Assembly (NCBI RefSeq): GCF_949628265.1
Contig: NC_088788.1
Coordinates: 21,128,335 to 21,192,334, forward strand
DNA: 64,000 nucleotides
Source of the DNA: Cloeon dipterum
Taxonomy: Eukaryota; Arthropoda; Insecta; Ephemeroptera; Baetidae
Direction: 5' to 3'
The position numbers were made by a program, and so were the translations under genes. How positions within the stretch are numbered: position 1 is the first letter of the stretch; every line of letters begins with the position of its first letter. Shown here one piece after another: positions 47,201 through 61,299 of the stretch. The notes beneath the pieces were generated by a model that was not told where the DNA came from, searched no databases, and saw only the letters and a list, made by a program, of their open reading frames with translations.

Positions 47201-49280
47201 GCCTGCATTATCTGTTTAAAAAAATAAAAATCCGCATTCAATCAGACAAACCAAATTTAGGCCACACGTCGTGAACGTATAATATAATTGAGTAATAAAA
47301 AGCATTTAAATTGGAAGAAATATTGAAAATACATTTTCATTCCTCTAGGGAAATATTTTACTGTTTCACGCACCAATTTTTTAATTAAATTTACAATGCA
47401 TGCTCTCGGAAGTAGTTTAGAACATAAGGAAAAATAAATTGTCGTTAATCTCACCTTATCTGTTGTGGTGAGCGTGGAGCAACGTAATTTTCAGATAATC
47501 GCTACCTAAAACCAACAGTTTTTATCCAAAAGACCGCTGGTGCGGTGGTGCAAGTGCTGTATCAAATTTCGAGATGGTTTTTGCGTCGTCGTCGGTTTAA
47601 TTTCCTGCGCGCGGAGAGTAGAAAGTGTCCGTCTGCGTGGCGCCTGAATTATGCCCGCTGGCGGCATTCCTCTGCATTTCCATTTTTCACCCGCTCCACT
47701 TCATCTGCGACAGACCGCGCAAACCCCGAAAAGACGCGAGACCGAAAATGCGATTTCGTTTCCGGAAGGCAGTGAAATTTTCAGCAGCTCATCCAAGGGC
47801 AATTAATTAATTGGTACTGCTGCTGGGAGTCTCTGCTCGATGCGCTTGACGCTGATTGCGAACCGACCGCGTTGGACATCGTCGCCGTTGCTAGGTACTT
47901 GTCTGATATTTCTCTGCCAGAGCTAAACTGCAGATAGAGGCCGACGCACTATACATATTTCCTCCATTGACCTACATATCTGGATGATGCACCCTTTAGT
48001 AGTGTTTGCGAATGCGTCAGACCACTCCGTTTCATGCGATAAATGTAAGGAGCAACTTCTGCAAGTCCGTGAACTGTTTAATATTGAGCGTAAAGGTCAT
48101 AAAACGCGGTGATGAAATCCAGAAACAGGTACTTTTACTGCCGCAAGTATAATGATTATTTCTAAAGCTATTTTCATCGGGGTGAAAATTAAAAAAAGTC
48201 TCCATTCTAAAAATTATTTTGTTCTCGTAGTTCTCGATTTTTCCCTCAAATTCGAACAAAATTTAAGAGCTAATCCTTGTTACAAAAGGTTGCAGTAACC
48301 TTTTGGTTCGGTGAAAATGTAAAAAATGCATTCAAAGTTTAAGATGCATTAGTATGTAATATCTTTGGGGGATAGAAAGATTTGAAATGATGAAGACCGA
48401 TGAATTCAGATGAAGAATTTGGTTGGTGTATTAGTTACAGTTGGAAATCCGATCAGACACTTAATAAAATACCAGAACTGAAATGGTTTACAAATTCTTT
48501 TGTTTAACTGACGGTTGGACTCACCCCTTTGAATCGGGTTCTGAACTATTAAACGTCTCACGTCAGCACTGTGTGGCTGACGGACGAAAACTGAATTATT
48601 ATTTTAAAATCATCTTTCTGCTGTTAAACAATAATTCAAACCGTCGACAATAGTTGGCTCCCAACAAAAAGCAAGACCGCGTTCTTATACCGCTACATAT
48701 CCTTAAAACAATATTATCTCTAATTTAACACAACATAAATATTTTATTGCAATAGAAAATTATTTATTTAAGGTATTAACCAAGAAATAATATTTAAAAC
48801 TTAATGGCTAAAAACGAAAGCCCATATTGCCCTTATAAAATTTCTGCTAGAGTTCCTTTTTAATATGATTTCAAATATGACAATTTTATATTTTTAGAAC
48901 TTAAATGACTATCATGTTTTGGAAAAAAAGGAAAAAATTTAGCCGTCACGACTGACGTAATATGCGAACGCTTATAGCATTTTTCCTTTCCAGTATTCAC
49001 CCAATCCGGTTGCATAATTAGCGTGCAAAGAAAAGCCCTAGAAAAAGATTACAAAAGCAAGCGTTTTTGACTCTTGCACTGCTGAGGTTTCGGAGGCGCG
49101 AGCAAAAAGAGCCGCGTGCGAGTCAGAGTGGAAATCCATATCGCAATAAAGTTCGGTCGGGAAATTAAGGGAAGATTTGGGATTTGAAAATTAGATACAA
49201 ATTAAAGCAACAGAGAACTACACACTTTGAAGGCAAATGGAATGTAAAAGCGGACGTCAGAGTGTGTGAGCGGACGCATT
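44290..49280. other. 5-kb gene-poor stretch between RBM17 and synaptotagmin 1
   Basis: The left edge probably includes the 5' UTR and promoter of RBM17: an acceptor-like TTAGTTTCTCAG lies on the minus strand near 44334. GC-rich patches at 45100-45480, 45650-46000 and 46600-47150 have open frames on both strands but no recognisable protein. They could be distal regulatory DNA of synaptotagmin 1. Nothing firmer can be said. Confidence 0.45.
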
Positions 49281-49289
49281 CGGCATGTG

Positions 49290-49340
49290 GAGAAAGAGAG
49301 AGAAGAGAGAGAGAGAAAGAGAGAGAAGAGAGAGAGAGGG
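49290..49340. repeat. Imperfect (GA)n tract
   Basis: About 50 bases of almost pure GA/GAA purine repeat on the plus strand. Confidence 0.85.
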
Positions 49341-49868
49341 CGAGCGAGCGGGGCGCGATTGTAGTAGGTGGGTGGTCGGGGCCGAGTGGCGCCTGCTCAT
49401 TCACGGGCCTATCGATCTGGCTGACAGGAGCACCGAGAGCACCGCCAGCACCCTCGACCCTCTGGCCGACGCCATCTTGTTCGCCCGTGAAAGCGCTGCC
49501 TGTGCTAGCAGGGTCCCTCCCAGCATGGCGTCCTGAATCCAGGCACACACCCTGAGCGTGCACCTGAGTGCGTGTGGTGAGCAGCCCGCCCGACTGAACC
49601 CTCTTCTTCGCAACTCGACTCGTCCCAGCAGTTCAGAGGTAGCCGCGCTGACTCGGGCGCCAGCCCCGACCGACCCCCTTTGGCTCTCGAACGCGACCGG
49701 CCGCCCCTGTGCCGAAAAGCAGACCTGCCGACGGCCGGGGTGCGTCCCCGCCGGGCCCGAGGGTGCCCTTTGTTATAGTGTGAGCGGTGGCCGAATTTCG
49801 GCGCGTCGTGCGCGGTGCGTGGGCGCCCGCGGTGCCTTTCGCCGAACATTTCCATTGAGGAATTTTCC
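49290..49868 (+). promoter_or_regulatory. GA-repeat and CpG-rich promoter region with probable non-coding first exon of synaptotagmin 1
   Basis: A GA-rich run at 49290-49340 is followed by about 500 bp that is strongly enriched in CpG. The block ends at a good donor (AATTTTCC, then GTGAGTCG, at 49868/49869). GA tracts bound by GAGA-type factors are common in arthropod neural and developmental promoters. The first coding exon has its acceptor at 51109, so at least one 5' UTR intron is expected. The start site was not located, and a second untranslated exon near 50640-50780 is possible. Confidence 0.5.
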
Positions 49869-51114
49869 GTGAGTCGATACAACTGGGAATTCACGTCTTT
49901 TTGTTTGCCAAGTGAAACATCACCGTATTGATTTCTTTCGGAAGGGCTCATCGATCAGGGGAAAGTGCGGGCGCGTTTTCTCATCTTTGCACTTTGTTTA
50001 CTCCCTCCAACACCAACAGAATCAAATCCATTTTAATCGGCTCATTATATATGATTTATTCAATTAAATCAGATTTTTCTTATTGTTAACGAACAAAAAC
50101 TTAGTTCAAGGTTTTGGATTCCATTATTTGCTCTTATCGTGTAAAAAAATATTTAAAAAAAAACTATAGTTTTGCCAGTGCCAGAGTAGTGTCTACATGG
50201 TTGTCTTGCTAGTGCTGTATTTTTTTTAATTAATATACACTTGCAATTTCCAACAAAATCCCAAACAGAGTTCATTTATTGCCATTTCATTTTAAAGCCT
50301 TAACAAAAATGTATAATAAGATTGCAGCAAATATTTACCCTCAGAAAAGCCTTCATTTTAGCTTATCAGTTTTAATTTTTCAAGATTGATTTGTCCATAT
50401 AGTGACGATTGTGTTGGTTTATTTGGATGAAAGGAGGGGATTCAGAACATCATATAGAAGTAGTTAGGGTTTAAATCTTTGCAAATTTAACCATCGTCGC
50501 GAGCAAGAACCGATTCCGTGCGAGCAACCACTCTTTAGTTGCGAGAGATTCTGTTAGAGGGGGCAGATTATGGGGCGCGCAGAACATGTGTGAACTTATA
50601 GGAAATCAATATTTGCCCAAAATTCGGACTAAGGCAGCCCCGCGGTGTTGATGAATTGTTTGGACTTTGTTTCCGATGCTTTAGCGACGCGAAAATAGAC
50701 GTGTGCCGTTGTGTCCGCGGGCCAGCCCGACTCGCGCTCGAACTCGCGAGTCGAGGGGTGCAACCGAGCGACGGCCGCCCCAGCGAAACTTGACCTTAAT
50801 ACGCTTTTTGAGCTTGCACTCGTTTGAAAATTGGTTTCCTTGCTTTGGGGCAGCAATTGCAATCTCGTTGCGTCGAATCCGGATCCGCGGGAAGTAAATC
50901 GACTTTCTCAGGCCTGTGAAAGTTTTGTAGGTCGTCACTGAAATTCTCAGCTCGTTAAAAAGTTTTTAAGTGGAAACGTTTTCGTGGAAGTTAAGCCACG
51001 CACATTTTGTAAATAAAATAAAAGTGTGCAAGAATTTTCACAGCTGGATAAATTTTAATCAGGGTTTCCTTGTGAGAAGAGATGATTCAAATTTGTCAAT
51101 TTCCCTTAGGAACC

Positions 51115-54100
51115 ATGGCGCCTGTTTTACAAAAAAGAGAGGTGGTGGGAGGAAAGTCCGAGACCCTGCCTTACGCGCCTCCAGAGGCGGCAGACAAAGT
51201 CTTCAGTCCTGCAGCCACCGAAGCGACAAATGTCGGTGAGTACACGGTCGATTCCAAATTAACTTTTCCCTCATTAACTCTACATGTGCGCATCTGGTGA
51301 CCTGCCCTCGATTTCAAAACTGTCTGTGCTCGTTGATTGAGGGCGGCACCTCGGCGACTCTCGCGTTGAAAGGCCACTGATAGCATCGTGCTTGCGGTTT
51401 TTTGCGAGCTAATTTTTGCTCCATCTGAATACCCTCTAAGAAGGGATTAATAGAAGCCGCAATTTCAACAACTGTCAATTAACAGAGAGGCTTTTCAAAC
51501 TATTTTAACGGGCAATGTTTGAATTTGTTCTTATACGAAGATCCGGACTTTGCAGAACCAAGCGAAGAGGCATCAGCAGAGCCAACGAAAGAAGCAGGCG
51601 AGGAGATCGGCGAGAAAGCGATGGAAATGGCCGAGCACCTCGCCGAAGACATCGGGATTCCTACGTGGGGTCTCATCGCAATTATCGTAGGTGAGTGAGC
51701 CCCGACCATGATTCTGGAAGAGCAATATCCGCCCACCGTGCGAGGTCGGTGGCACGCACTTCCTCTGCTCCTCCGTCCCCATCTCTGGAAATTACACAAT
51801 TAACGAGATGCACTAAAAAGCGGCGTGCGCGTTTTGTTTCACTTTGCAGTTGTATTGCTGGTAGTGTTAGCCATAGTAGGATTCTGCATTCGGCGGTGTT
51901 GTAAGAAGAGACGCACCAAAGATGGCAAGAAGGGCAAAGGCATGGACCTCAAGAGCGTCCAGCTGCTCGGAGGCTCGTACAAAGAAAAGGTAAACAGATG
52001 TCGTCCCTCGGCGGGCCGATCAGCATGCGATCGGCCCTCACTCGATTTCCAATTATTGCCTGATCCCGAGTTTTCTAATCTCAAGTTATTTGGATGACAT
52101 TTGGTTTTTCTCTAAATCACACATTATGCAGACAGTTAGACACGCTCATCCAAATCCATTAGGCCAACTTTGGCCATCAATCACTTTAGAGTTTTGACCT
52201 GAACTGAAACTTTTTCTGGCTAAAAAGGGGCACATTTTCCAACATATTGACACATAGGACAGGGAGAACATCAAAATTTAGGTCAAAATGAATCAGTCAT
52301 CACACGGACATTTTCTAAATAGTTTTCCCATAGGAAATGCTCATGCTGCCGATGTTTGCATGAAATTTATACTCACTTTTGCTCACGATGATTATAATCG
52401 ACACCACGTTTTGGCGATAAAAACTTCCCCCGACATTAGATACAGAAAGTTACTTACTAAACAAACACGAATCACTTTTTGCGACGACAGCAGAAGCGAT
52501 AAATCTAAATTTTAGTCTGCATGCGATTGATGGATTGGGCATGTCCGGCGCCTGCTAACTGTAGACTTGTATCACAACTGGCGGAATGACGCTCGGCACG
52601 TTGCAGGTACAGCCGGACATGGAGGAATTGACGGAGAACGCCGAGGACGGAGCCGACGAGGGCGAGAGCAAGCAGAGTGAGGTGAAGCTCGGACGCCTCC
52701 AATACAAGGTAACGGACGCGCCGACGGACGGCTGGGTGGGCGGGAGGGAGGCGGGGGAGGCAAAATCAGACGAGTTAGGCAACCGGTTGAGCCGGCGTGC
52801 GCGACAGGTTGCCTAAATCGGCGATTCGCAGGCGATCCCGTGTGGTAATGGCGATTCCGGTCGTTTCAGCTCGAGTTCGACTTCAATACCAATAGTTTAT
52901 CTGTGACAGTGATGCAAGCAGAAGATCTACCCGCCCTTGACATGGGCGGCACTTCTGACCCCTACGTCAAAGTCTACCTCCTGCCGGACAAAAAGAAAAA
53001 GTTTGAAACCAAAGTACACAGAAAAACTCTAAGCCCTGTCTTCAACGAAACTTTCGTCTTCAAGGTAAGCATTGAACATTTTCTGATAAATATAAACACA
53101 ACCCTTTTTTTAGCTTCGTTACAAATTTGATTAACTTTAATTCCATTTGAACATGTAGGAAGGGCTCCGTAAACTGACCCTGTAACTTCGATTTCAGATT
53201 TACCTAACCACATTTTCTCCTTTTTTGCAGAATCTGCCATACGCAGAAGCCATGAACAAAACGCTGGTTTTCGCGATATTCGACTTTGACCGCTTCTCCA
53301 AGCACGACCAGATCGGTGAGGTTAAATTACCTTTGTGTCAGGTGGATCTCGCCCAGACGATCGAGGAGTGGCGCGACCTTGTCAGTGTCGAAGGCGAAGG
53401 TGGTCAGGTGAGTGCCCACCGCCGAGAAATCACCCACACCCCCACCCACCTCCGCACCCCTCCGGAACAGAGCAATCTGCTCAGACTACCACAAAAACCA
53501 CCACAATTATGGAAATGTTTTCACGGGAACAATGGCAACCACATATCTAGATTTATTTTCTATATTATTTCTATATAAACTATATTTATAAATAATATCG
53601 CCTGATTATACTGACAAGCATCTTCTTTACAGGCACACACACTCTTTCTCTATTTTCGTTTCAAACCAGAGTTTATTTCACAAATTATATCTCTGAATGT
53701 TCGATATGTTATATTTAAAAATGACGATGATATAAAACCGTTAACAAATGTTTTTCTCAATGACTCACACCGTTCTTTTCATTTGGTTGAGAATCCATAC
53801 TTCTTTTCTATTTTGTTTCGAGTTGACAGAGCAAAACGCCGCCTGAGTCCACTATATACAGACTTTTTCAATATTTGCTTGACACGATAAACCGCATGCA
53901 GAGTACGTTTTGTGCGATCCAAAATTCACGAGGCACGATCTCTTTTTTTCCTTTACTAATTCCCCGCCGATCCCATTGCCGCCTTGAATTTTTGTCGCAC
54001 ACTCTGAGTTTTGCAACACTTTTCCTTATTTAGGCTGATTTTCTGCCATTTTGAGCTTGAGAATCCTAAGTTGATTTTTTCCTTTCAATGAATTTTGCAT

Positions 54101-57100
54101 GAATTTTATCTCTTTTCGTGAGAATACGTTCAATCATTGTGTCCAGCCCATAAAATTTTTCTTGGAAATTTTGAGCATTTTGCCGATTGGATCACGTGTA
54201 TTTTCGTGCATATACATACTATAGTTTTCATTTTCGCCAAGGTGATGGGAAAGCCACAGAATTTCGGCCAAAAATTTTTTTGTTGCTAAATTTTTCTCAC
54301 CACTTTGGACATACTCGAGTCTCTTCCTTTGACGTTGACCGACAAATTTTGACCAAGGAAAGTATGTTTTTACCAATATCTTTTTTAACTTTCCGCATAT
54401 TTATACCACATCATGGCAATAATTCTTTCTATCCATCTCTCTGTCGCCCCGACCCTTGATGAATTTGAGCTGTGCATGGCTTTTTATTTTCGAGAACGGT
54501 TTCACACACACTCTCTCTCTATCTCTCTGTTTCATCGAGCGACCGATTCCTGCACACACACGTCTTCTAGCCCACTGTCAATATATCTCTGTGTTCTATA
54601 TAATTTTCCTCTAATGGGCTGGATTTTAAGAGCACTACTTCTGTGAAAGTCAGCATGACCGAGTGGAAAGTGTAACTACTTTGTTTATCTTCAGTCCTCG
54701 AGCGCTAGAAATGATAAATGTCACAAACGGCATGGGACGGCCGCCTCGATTGGAAATCGACGTTTCACCACACTTCAGACAGAATATTTAATTGCGGAAC
54801 TTATAATTACTCTGAACTTTCTTGTCTAATATTAATGATTCGATTCTCCATTAAAGTCGCCAACGAATGTTGAACGATACCTTACTTTTGTTACAAAAAG
54901 CAAAATTTTAACTCGTATATGTCTGGTTTATATTTTAAAGTTTTTCAATCAAAGGATATTAAAATTTTAATCCGCATCTGAAGAACATTATTAATTTATG
55001 GGAAACCTCGATTTTGGCTCTCAAAATTACTGGTTGCATGCTTTGCTCTGGTCCTTCCTTCTTTTTATATTATTATTATTATTATTATAGACCTGTCTCG
55101 TTCGTTTTCGACCACCACAAAAATACCATGATAACTGGTTGCGAATCAAACTCAGGCTGAACGTACAACCAACCCCTTTTTATACTACTAAACAAGTTTG
55201 TCACCATAATTTATAACTGTAGTAGAGTGACGCTTTTACTCGGCCCGTTTCTGCTCTCTCCCCGTCTCACTCTCATAAAATATAGTACACTCGCTGTCAG
55301 ACATGCCCACACGTCATAAACCAGAATTAATCATGCGTGCATCTCGTCCTGAGGGACCAGGGCAGCCGTAAGGATTGAAACTCGCCCTCACATTTTCTAG
55401 TTCTACCCCCAGTATATAACAAATCATCCACCGCCACTCTCTATCCATTTCACATAATCTATATTCTCTTTCTCTCTGCCTCTTTTATATCCTTATTACG
55501 CTTACGCCCATTATATATAACTCTATCTACATATTATACTACCAAGTTTTGATCAACCTCCATTCCATTATATATTGTTCTAGCGTATTTTCGCCATTTT
55601 TACATAATCTACATATTTAATATATTATCAGCAGATTCGATCATTATACATTTGAACCTTTTTCAAACTACTCAACTGCCTTTTGACTGACTGATTACAT
55701 TTTGATTTTGGTTACCTTTTTGATCAAATTGTTGAGGTGATTTTTGAATGAATTATTCATGTTGATTCTCTCTCTCTTTTTCCCATAAATTTTCTCTGCT
55801 CTGCTTTTGGCCTGTGTATGGTTGTGATGCCCTCGACTCAATTGCATGCCGCTTCAAACTCCATCACGTAAGTACGCTCAATTCCACACGGTTGGGATTT
55901 TTTATTCTGGCAGCGCATGTTTTCGTTCGTAACTCTGTTTTGTGTCAGCATGCGTCGCACGCCGTACTTATCGTCATTCTTTTGTGTTTTCATTTCGATT
56001 CACAGTCGACTGTTTGTATATTTATTCTTTTGTGGATTATCTCTTTTCTAAAGAACGGACGTGTCTCTCGTTTCTATTCTCTTGATTTTCAATTAGCTGG
56101 TTCATCTGTGTGTGGTGTTGCCTGCAAATTGATTGCCTGCGGGCGAGTTTCAACGTAGGAAGACTTGATGGCGATAGATTTGGTGTTTACTATTATATAT
56201 CTATCTATTCTTATTATTGCGATTATGTTTTTTCAAACTTACGACTCTCCTTCTCAAAAGCGATCCGGCGCCTAATCGAGACGCGCTGTTGTCAGGAGGC
56301 TCGATCGGGCGCCCAAGATACTCTCTTTTCGATATGTTATTGTTGACCAAGTGACATGAGATGGTGTTTTTATTACTGTGTCTGTTTTTCACGTGTTGTC
56401 TCTATCTCTCTTTCTGTTTCACCCTCCTTTCTTTGATCGAGACCCCCCAGTGCTATAAAATAGTCTTGTGGATTTGCAGATCAATATTCGATCACTCTTG
56501 CAGAATAATTCACAAGTCAGTCTCCTAGCTGTCCCTCTGACTCCCACATGGAACCCCCACTTATACTTACCTGTTCTTTATCATTCGATAACTATTATTA
56601 TTATATTAGGACCGTTTCGTTTCCTTTCTTTCGTTGTAATTCAGTGACAGCAAATGAGTTTTTTTTTGTCTTATTTCACTCTGTTGTATGTGCTGCAGCC
56701 ACCAGTTGGTTACTATGAATAGAGGCGATTGGTTACTTATTTCCATTATTTTCACGGACTTGACCCGCGAACGGCGAGCTGCAATGCCGCCTCCGCCTGC
56801 GCAAATAATGCGGCGGAAAGTGGTCATTGGTGCGTCGTTCCGGGACGGTCTCCTCAGATAATCACTATTAGGCTGTTAGAAAGCTATTATACATATTGTT
56901 AAATATGAATGTGAGCTCAGTGTTGTGACTGTAGAATTAGCTGTGGTTCACAGTTTGTTTGATATAATTCTAAAACTCTTTTAAATTTTGAAAAGTATCA
57001 AAACCAGAGACAGAACATACGAAATATCCTCACGCCCTGAAATCTTGATTAATATACGCTTAACATTTTCTACAACACGCTCTAATTTACACTTTGATCA

Positions 57101-58643
57101 AGCGTTGTTTCAAGTATTTCTTTGAAAAATTTACTCCAGACATGTTTCCTTCCTCCAATCAATTGAAGTGCAGATTTTAATCCTTCTCAAGTGGGAAATT
57201 TGTAATGCCCACATATCTTTTTCACAGTCTGAAGAAAAAAAATCGAGTCAAAGTCGGAGCGCAACTTTTGCAAAAGCGCAGTACAATCGAGTGACCCTCA
57301 CACAGACACACTTTAACAACCAACCACACTTACTATGTGTACCGCTAGTTGCTTCAATATATCATTATAATCTGTGTGTGTTACAAGCTGAACGGGAAGA
57401 AATCGCTCTGGCCCGGCTGCATTGGTTGTCCTCGATTTTGGAAATAAATCGAACCCTTTTGGATCAGATTGGACTCCAAGCGCAGCGCGGGCAGGGTTGG
57501 CTTCTTTTCAAGTGACAGTGTGACACGATTATGTCTGAGTAAAATTGTAAAATATCGAACTTTGTGTCGCTGCCAAGAAAATCCCGGGGGCCGAAACGCG
57601 TCGCCGGTTCGCGAGGAGAAACTCTCGGCGTGCAAAAAACGGTTGACACTTCCGAGCGCCGAGTTTTTGTCCGCTGCGGCCACCGCGGCTCGGTTTCGGT
57701 CGCCGCACACTGGGAAACCGATACACATACGCAACAAAAAGAAGCCGAATTCCGTTCGGTCGTCTAATCAAAGGTGAAATGTTGCAGGAAAACAAGTTGG
57801 GCGACATTTGCTTCTCTCTGCGCTACGTGCCGACTGCCGGCAAGCTCACCGTGGTCATTCTCGAGGCAAAGAATCTTAAAAAGATGGACGTTGGCGGTCT
57901 ATCTGGTCTGATTTCATCGTCACCTCGCCTTGTATTGTACATTCTAATATTTCTGCATTGCAGACCCTTACGTGAAAATCGCTATACTTCAGAATGGCAA
58001 ACGACTCAAGAAAAAGAAAACGAGTATCAAGAAGTGCACATTAAATCCGTACTATAATGAGTCCTTCTCGTTTGAAATTCCCTTCGAACAAATACAGGTA
58101 GGATAAGATCTTACAAAATCAATCAAATCTTATATTCGTTGAAAAAAAAACACATATAAATATTGTACTAAATAAGGACTTTATCAACGCCAGATTGAGA
58201 AGAAAAGTTTTTTCTGTCAGAAAAATAATTTTTTTTAAACTGGGTCATCTAAATATTATATGGCTGAAATAAATGATACTTCAGTTAAACATGACCCACA
58301 AATTTGGAAAATTTTAGTGGATTTAATCTAGCAATCTGCAGTATTTTATACAAAATTGATTTTGCATCAACTCTTTGGGGTTTGTCTAAATGATTTTGCT
58401 GAAGAGCTATTCACTAAGAATTAGCGGCTTATTTCCGGTTTTACGTTGTAGAAAGTGAACCTGTCGGTGACGGTAGTGGACTACGATCGTATCGGCACCT
58501 CAGAGCCGATCGGCCGGGTCATCCTCGGCTACAACGCGTCCGGCACGGAGCTGCGCCATTGGTCGGATATGCTGGCTTCGCCTCGCCGGCCGATCGCCCA
58601 GTGGCACACCCTCAAAGACCCCGAGGAGTGCAAAGAGTGCTAA
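51115..58643 (+). CDS. Syt1: Synaptotagmin 1, 442 aa
   Basis: Nine coding exons: 51115-51235, 51541-51690, 51850-51989, 52607-52708, 52870-53064, 53231-53407, 57788-57905, 57964-58097 and 58452-58643. All frames agree. A short acidic luminal part precedes one membrane segment (about 83-104, [20 protein letters not shown]), a Cys-rich juxtamembrane palmitoylation-type patch ([10 protein letters not shown]) and a linker ([20 protein letters not shown]). C2A (about 166-290) has Asp calcium ligands in [10 protein letters not shown] and [11 protein letters not shown]2B (about 296-430) has DVGGLSDPYVK, the polybasic [12 protein letters not shown] and [14 protein letters not shown]. The tail ends DPEECKEC. 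The protein sits on synaptic vesicles and triggers SNARE-dependent fusion on calcium binding to C2A and C2B (family knowledge). Intron 6 is 4.4 kb and splits C2A from C2B; the donor after exon 7 (GTCTGA) is weak. The start context ACCATGG is strong and lies just after a spliced 5' UTR. Confidence 0.96.
53408..57787 (+). other. Large intron 6 of synaptotagmin 1
   Basis: This 4.4-kb intron separates the C2A and C2B exons. It holds an (ATT)n run near 55067-55089, several CT-rich stretches and a GC-rich part just before the acceptor (about 57480-57720). No alternative coding exon with C2-like sequence was recognised. Confidence 0.6.
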
Positions 58644-60870
58644 GCGGCGCCCCTCCCGCACCCAATCACCAAACGAATTTGAGCAGAACTGTTTGTCTCT
58701 CCTAATGATTGAGTTGAAAACACACACACGCAACCGCCCCTTGTATTTGACTAAATTTTCCTATTTGCTTCGCACGGTTAGTTTTCTCGCTTCTGCTCAA
58801 ATTGACGTATACACAAAGAAAAAAGAAATACCAAAATTCAGAGAGTTGTGGTTTTGCATTTCCGTTCGGTTTTTCGGTCGAGTTACGTAAAACGTGTGCG
58901 ATTGGTTTGTCTGGTTTTTCGGCAGGATTAGCAGCCTCCTGGCCTAATTAAACGGTAATCACATTGCATCGCAGCCTTGGATCAGCTCTGCACAACTCTC
59001 TGGCAGATTTAAGGATTATAGACGAGTTACAAATTACTAGACACAAGATACAATATATTCCATGATTTTTATGCCTTTCATTTTTTCACTCACTGTTGTC
59101 TAATATGCAGAGCATTTTCATGTTTATTGTTTTGGTAGCACCTCTCATGAATCGATCGAATGTGTTGACGAAAATGGAGCAAAAGATGAATAATTAAATT
59201 ATAAAAATCGTTGTTGATGTTGAAATTTCTGATTTTTATCAAAAAATAGTAAATATCGCGGCGCATTGACTGCGCGGCCGCTGCACCCTGTAGTGCGGCA
59301 CTTGATTACACGATTACACACACACGATGACGCATTAATATACTTATTACATAGAGCTCAATTGTCACCTGATCTCCTGAGTTTGATTGACTGCAGCGAT
59401 TGAGATGAACGCTAAGGTGGATACGTGAACGAAGTAAAACGTTTAAAATTAATAATAATTACCATAGGTGCTTACACGTTGAACGACATTCGATGGTGCG
59501 TCATTCACTTATAAACACGCAAACACACAACAATTTACCGAAGTAAAAAAGTCATGAGTGTGTAAAAAATTAAACGAGCGCGGCGTTTTCATATCACTAT
59601 TATTATACATATATAAATTATCATCACTCCATTATTTTTTGATTTCGATCAACAACTGTATCGTGACTATGTATAATTGTAAACTAACTAAGCAACCCTT
59701 TACAAATTGTGATTTGAAGCGTATGAGATAGATAGGCTCTGCCTTTTTTCCGAACTAGTTGACCAAACGCCGTATAGTCAACACTTAAGCAAAGATCTAT
59801 ATATACATTAAGAATTAACTAACATCACTGTGTAAATTACTACATGATCAGCAGCAAATTTTAACCCGACTCGCCCGGCGCCGAGCCCCGAGCGCGCCTT
59901 CCGCCGCGGCGGCGCCCCGTCGGCTCCGCCACAATTCTAAGTTTCCGACGAATTTTGTGTTACGAGCGTCGCGATCGGGTCCATCTCTCGCTGCAAGCCG
60001 CAAATTTGCAGCGCTGGTTGCTGGAAAATCGCGCCCGCGTGTGTACATAGCCTCTGTTTCCTAGTCCCGTTTCTGGAGCCGCGGCGCCGCCTGAGGCCGG
60101 GGGGAGAAGAAAGGGCGCAGGGTGCTCGCGGCGAGTCGAAAAACTAAGAAAAAGGAACCTGCGTTTTTGCCATACGTCCTGTTCTCTTTGATTAAGTCGA
60201 TGTGTGTTTCCAAGTAACCCTTGTTTCCCCGAGGTCAGACAGACACAATACCGGCAGGGGGCCCACCCAACCCACCCCCCTGCCACCTCTCATGTATGGA
60301 AGGTACTGCTAGTAATAAAATTGTTGATGATGTGTTGTTTTATCACACTATTGAGCAGCAAGAAGAATAAAACTTGTATCTGTGTGCGTATGTAAATAAT
60401 CATTAGACACATATTGTTGGCAAGGAGTATTTAAAACGAGTAATAGCAGCGCGCGACGCAAAACGTATAAAATATAACACTCTCTCGGTATAACAAAATG
60501 AAGAAACAAGAAAATAAAGGAAAATAACAACAACAACAACAACCAAAAAACCATCACACACTACTTTTCTCTATAAAAAGAAACATTTTTGCGATATCAA
60601 AGGATAACGATCGTTCTGTAGCTGGTTACACCCAGTACCAAGACAGGTTAAATAATAAATAAAAATCTATATATATAAAGGTAAATATGAATTATATATA
60701 TGAATATAACGTCTTCACACTGTCGGTTTATTGTATGGCAAAGCTGCGTAATTACCATTATGGAGTACGAATATATGATTGTTATCATTATTTCCTATAC
60801 TCCTCATGAGTAGAACAATGTTGTACCACTAGTTAATCAAAATAATAAAAAATAAACGAATAAAATGTAG
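58644..60870 (+). other. Long 3' UTR of synaptotagmin 1
   Basis: About 2.2 kb with no gene on either strand. It ends at a cluster of AATAAA signals (60844-60849, 60851-60856, 60859-60864). It contains a GC-rich island at about 59870-60130, a Pumilio-type TGTAAATA at 60391-60398 and a CAA repeat near 60530. Long 3' UTRs are usual for neuronal transcripts. The exact end needs transcript data. Confidence 0.5.
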
Positions 60871-61096
60871 CATTAAATTGTTAGCAAGCTCCCTTTTATT
60901 TCAGAAACCACTAAAACCCCTCAATATATAATTTAACTATGATATACGCATACTATTATTGCACTCAATGACATTGGGAACTTTAAAATAGAGTGGCATA
61001 TTTCTGAGCTCGGTAAAACACAATTCAACCTTTTGGTCATAAGGAAACCAAATAGAAGTCGTCCTTGATAGAAGACGATTTATTCACAAACAGAAA

Positions 61097-61099
61097 TAC

Positions 61100-61134
<35 letters not shown>

Positions 61135-61137
61135 TGT
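61097..61137. repeat. (TA)n microsatellite
   Basis: About 13 TA units, followed by ACACACATATATG. Confidence 0.85.
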
Positions 61138-61299
61138 ATTCAATTCAGTCAAATGATATATATCACATATATCAATTTCATTTTGATATTATTCTAATTT
61201 TTACTGGTTGTATTCTTGACGTTTGAATTTGAATGTGTGTGAAATTCGTGTGTGTCTCATCACCAGCAAGCCAACTGAAACCCCATATACGTCATTGAA

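Noticed and set aside
49165-49951. Open frames on both strands in the synaptotagmin 1 promoter region
   Set aside because: High GC content and the GA tract leave several frames open by chance. The region fits a promoter plus an untranslated exon better.
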